Assembly: GCF_947072515.1 (NCBI RefSeq)
Contig: NZ_CAMTIG010000011.1
Coordinates: 1 to 64,000, forward strand
Reading direction: 5' to 3'
DNA length: 64,000 nucleotides
DNA from: an uncultured Clostridium sp.
Lineage (GTDB): Bacteria > Bacillota > Clostridia > Clostridiales > Clostridiaceae
Shown here: piece by piece, positions 62,423-64,000 of the stretch
Layout of the letters: each line of letters starts with the position of its first letter
How positions within the stretch are numbered: position 1 is the first letter of the stretch
Position numbers and translations under genes: made by a program
Notes under the pieces: generated by a model
What the model saw: the letters and a program-made list of their open reading frames with translations, nothing else
What the model was told of the DNA's origin: nothing
Databases searched by the model: none

Positions 62423-62439
62423 TGTGTGATAAGTACACA
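62423..62439. promoter_or_regulatory. Candidate operator between XRE and ATPase genes
   Basis: TGTGTGATAAGTACACA: arms TGTGT and ACACA around a 7-base centre, 26 bases before the ATPase start and 50 from the XRE start. TTGAAC at 62408 may be a -35 element. Confidence 0.5.
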
Positions 62440-62464
62440 AAGAGAAGATTTAGGAGGTTTTATT

Positions 62465-64000
62465 ATGGAGATACGTTCACCATATGTTAAAGATATTGCT
62501 TTGTATAAAGAGATTGCTAAAAATATAGTTAATCCATTAGAAGTGCCAAGAGAAAGTATTAGCAACTCAATAGATGCTGAGGCAAAAACAATAACAATAG
62601 ATATTTTCAGAAATGAGAAAGGTGTATTTTGCATTAGTTTTTCTGATGATGGATGCGGAATGGATATAAATGATATAGATAGCTTTTTTAATTTAGGCGA
62701 TTCTAGAAAGGACATAAGAAATATAGGAGAAAAGGGATTAGGAACAAAAATATTTTTTAAGAGCAAATTACTAACTGTAGTTAGTCAAAAGAGCAGTTCA
62801 AAAAGAATAATTGCTAAAATGGAAAGTCCATGGGAAAAGTTAAGCTTTGGAGAGATACCAAGTTATAGCTTAGAAGAAGTAGAGGCAGTTGTTGGTAGTA
62901 ATGGAACCACTGTTATTATTGAAGGATATTTAGTTAATAATCCAGAAAAATATTTTAATTTTTATACATTAAAAGACTATATTTTATGGTTTACCGCAGG
63001 AGGTAGTTTTAAGAGCATATTTGCTACATTTCCTGAATTAAATATTTATGTTAAAAATATGCAAGTAGCACCTAGAATATATATCAATGATAAAATATTA
63101 GAGATTAAGAAAGAAATAGCAGGAGGACATCAATTTCATTTACCGCAAGAAAGTCCTAAAGAAGATTATTGTGAAAAAGTATATAAAAAGTCAGTTAATT
63201 ATTGTAGACATTTTGGTCCATATCACAAAAGCACAAATATAGATGGTGAATATGTATCATTCCAGATGTATGGAACAATTTCAGGAATTAACTGCAGAAA
63301 AGAAATTTGTAAATTAAGACCTGGAGAAACCATAAAGAGGAGATTTGGAGTATATTTAGCTAAGGATTTTATAGCATTTACAAAGAAGTCGAGTTTAATA
63401 ACAGATCCAAATTATCATCATTTTCACATTTTAGTTAATTCACAAAATTTTGAACTCACAGCAGATAGAAATAATATAAGTAATGAAAATGATGCAAAAA
63501 TAAAGTGGATATTATCTTCAGCAAAGAAAATTATAAATGAAGATATTATGCCAATTGCATATAAAACATATTTTAAAATGAGAAAAGAAGAAGAGTGTTT
63601 AGAACAAATATTAGAGAAAAATTATAATTTAAACAAAAGAATTGAAAAACTACCTAAATTAAGGGAGTTGAACTTAAAAGATATATCAGTAAAAAAAGTT
63701 CCAGACAATGAGGGGCAAGTAGCTTTATTGTTAGCTGTTTTATTATGCACTAAATATAAAAAACATATAAAATATATAGATTCCATTGCACAGTATTCTC
63801 ACCAATCGACAACAGATTTAATTTGTTACAATAAAAATGAGGAGCCGTTGCTAGTAGAATTGGAGTTACTCTTAAGCAATATATTTAAACATGAGCATCC
63901 ATATCAAACATTTGATTGTATAGTATGTTGGAAGATAGATATAGAGGTAAATGAGAGGCGAAAGCTAGTTGATGGTGTGGAATTAAAGTTAATATTTGAA
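62465..64000 (+). CDS. GHKL-type ATPase cargo protein, partial
   Basis: Open from ATG 62465 (TAGGAGG 8 bases upstream) to the window end; 512 residues seen, no stop. The N-terminus is a MutL/Hsp90/MORC-type ATPase: N box with Glu30 and Asn34 in ESISNSIDAEA, Mg/adenine loop DDGCGMD (61-67) and lid GEKGLGTK (88-95). The middle is an S5-like transducer region with NSQNFELTADRNNISN (about 335-350). Near 458-485 there is EPLLVELELLL then FDCIVCWKID, which could be a nuclease-like fold or another effector region. Carriage on a transposon beside an XRE repressor fits a defence gene; function is inferred only. Confidence 0.82.
   Translation, partial: MEIRSPYVKDIALYKEIAKNIVNPLEVPRESISNSIDAEAKTITIDIFRNEKGVFCISFSDDGCGMDINDIDSFFNLGDSRKDIRNIGEKGLGTKIFFKSKLLTVVSQKSSSKRIIAKMESPWEKLSFGEIPSYSLEEVEAVVGSNGTTVIIEGYLVNNPEKYFNFYTLKDYILWFTAGGSFKSIFATFPELNIYVKNMQVAPRIYINDKILEIKKEIAGGHQFHLPQESPKEDYCEKVYKKSVNYCRHFGPYHKSTNIDGEYVSFQMYGTISGINCRKEICKLRPGETIKRRFGVYLAKDFIAFTKKSSLITDPNYHHFHILVNSQNFELTADRNNISNENDAKIKWILSSAKKIINEDIMPIAYKTYFKMRKEEECLEQILEKNYNLNKRIEKLPKLRELNLKDISVKKVPDNEGQVALLLAVLLCTKYKKHIKYIDSIAQYSHQSTTDLICYNKNEEPLLVELELLLSNIFKHEHPYQTFDCIVCWKIDIEVNERRKLVDGVELKLIFE

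Larger units (their letters stand above)
54837..64000 (+). mobile_element. Tn554-like tyrosine-recombinase transposon, left part
   Basis: It begins where the helicase reading frame breaks and runs past the window end (at least 9.1 kb). Contents in order: a left-end terminator, three consecutive tyrosine recombinases, a TnpC-like protein, then an XRE regulator and a GHKL ATPase as cargo. Three recombinases plus a TnpC-type partner go beyond the TnpA/B/C set of Tn554 and the bare trio of RIT elements. No terminal inverted repeat or right end can be seen. A 10-base palindrome AGTATATACT lies at 54850. Boundaries are therefore provisional. Confidence 0.75.

Noticed and set aside
62374..62766. Upstream extension of the XRE frame (131 extra codons)
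   Set aside because: It is antisense to the GHKL ATPase gene and its promoter; ATG 62373 has AGGAGG and gives a normal XRE length.

Overview
The window is very AT-rich, has short intergenic gaps, strong AGGAGG ribosome binding sites and many stem-plus-T-tract terminators. Its gene content (long single-chain PurL, 2-hydroxyacyl-CoA dehydratase components, a Gram-positive type IV pilus operon, lysine and preQ1 riboswitches, an OPT transporter) points to a low-GC anaerobic Firmicute of the Clostridium type. No rRNA, tRNA or CRISPR array was seen. Species cannot be named from the sequence alone.

Layout. 1-5092: the 3' end of one cell-wall repeat protein and a complete secreted peptidoglycan hydrolase that shares its ~70-residue repeats. 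5592-16507: de novo purine genes purL-E-C-F-M-N-H, then purD behind an internal terminator. 16694-17816: an unrecognised 47-residue ORF and a SEC-C methionine aminopeptidase. 18022-27812: a type IV pilus operon (assembly ATPase with an N-terminal c-di-GMP-type domain, platform protein, two pilins, prepilin peptidase, PilM/N/O, three minor-pilin-like proteins, one with a tryptophan-rich tail). 27982-35017: DegV, a CmpB-type membrane protein, TrmB, a lysine-riboswitch-controlled lysine permease, a purine nucleoside phosphorylase with a cre-like site, and a YjeM-type permease. 35387-44164: a beta-propeller sensor kinase, thiol peroxidase, an Asn/Met-rich protein, a TPR protein, a FUSC-type membrane protein and small unknowns. 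44348-47978: two PnuC paralogues and, divergently, a preQ1 riboswitch with a radical SAM protein and QueT (queuosine precursor salvage). 48266-51434: an OPT transporter overlapping a PqqD-like gene, and MscS. 51619-54560: a 2-hydroxyacyl-CoA dehydratase-type subunit and a second subunit fused to its activator ATPase.

54759-64000 is the accessory region. A UvrD-type helicase gene starts at 54759 and is broken inside its Walker A codons. From there to the window end runs a Tn554-like element: three consecutive tyrosine recombinases, one of 1210 residues with a repeated N-terminal module, a TnpC-like protein, then a divergent cargo pair of an XRE regulator and a GHKL (MutL/Hsp90-type) ATPase that runs off the window. 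Only the left end of the element is visible. This element, its target and its cargo are the best candidates for something undescribed. Secondary candidates are the dehydratase-activator fusion with an in-frame internal ribosome binding site, the tryptophan-rich minor pilin and the OPT/PqqD pair.
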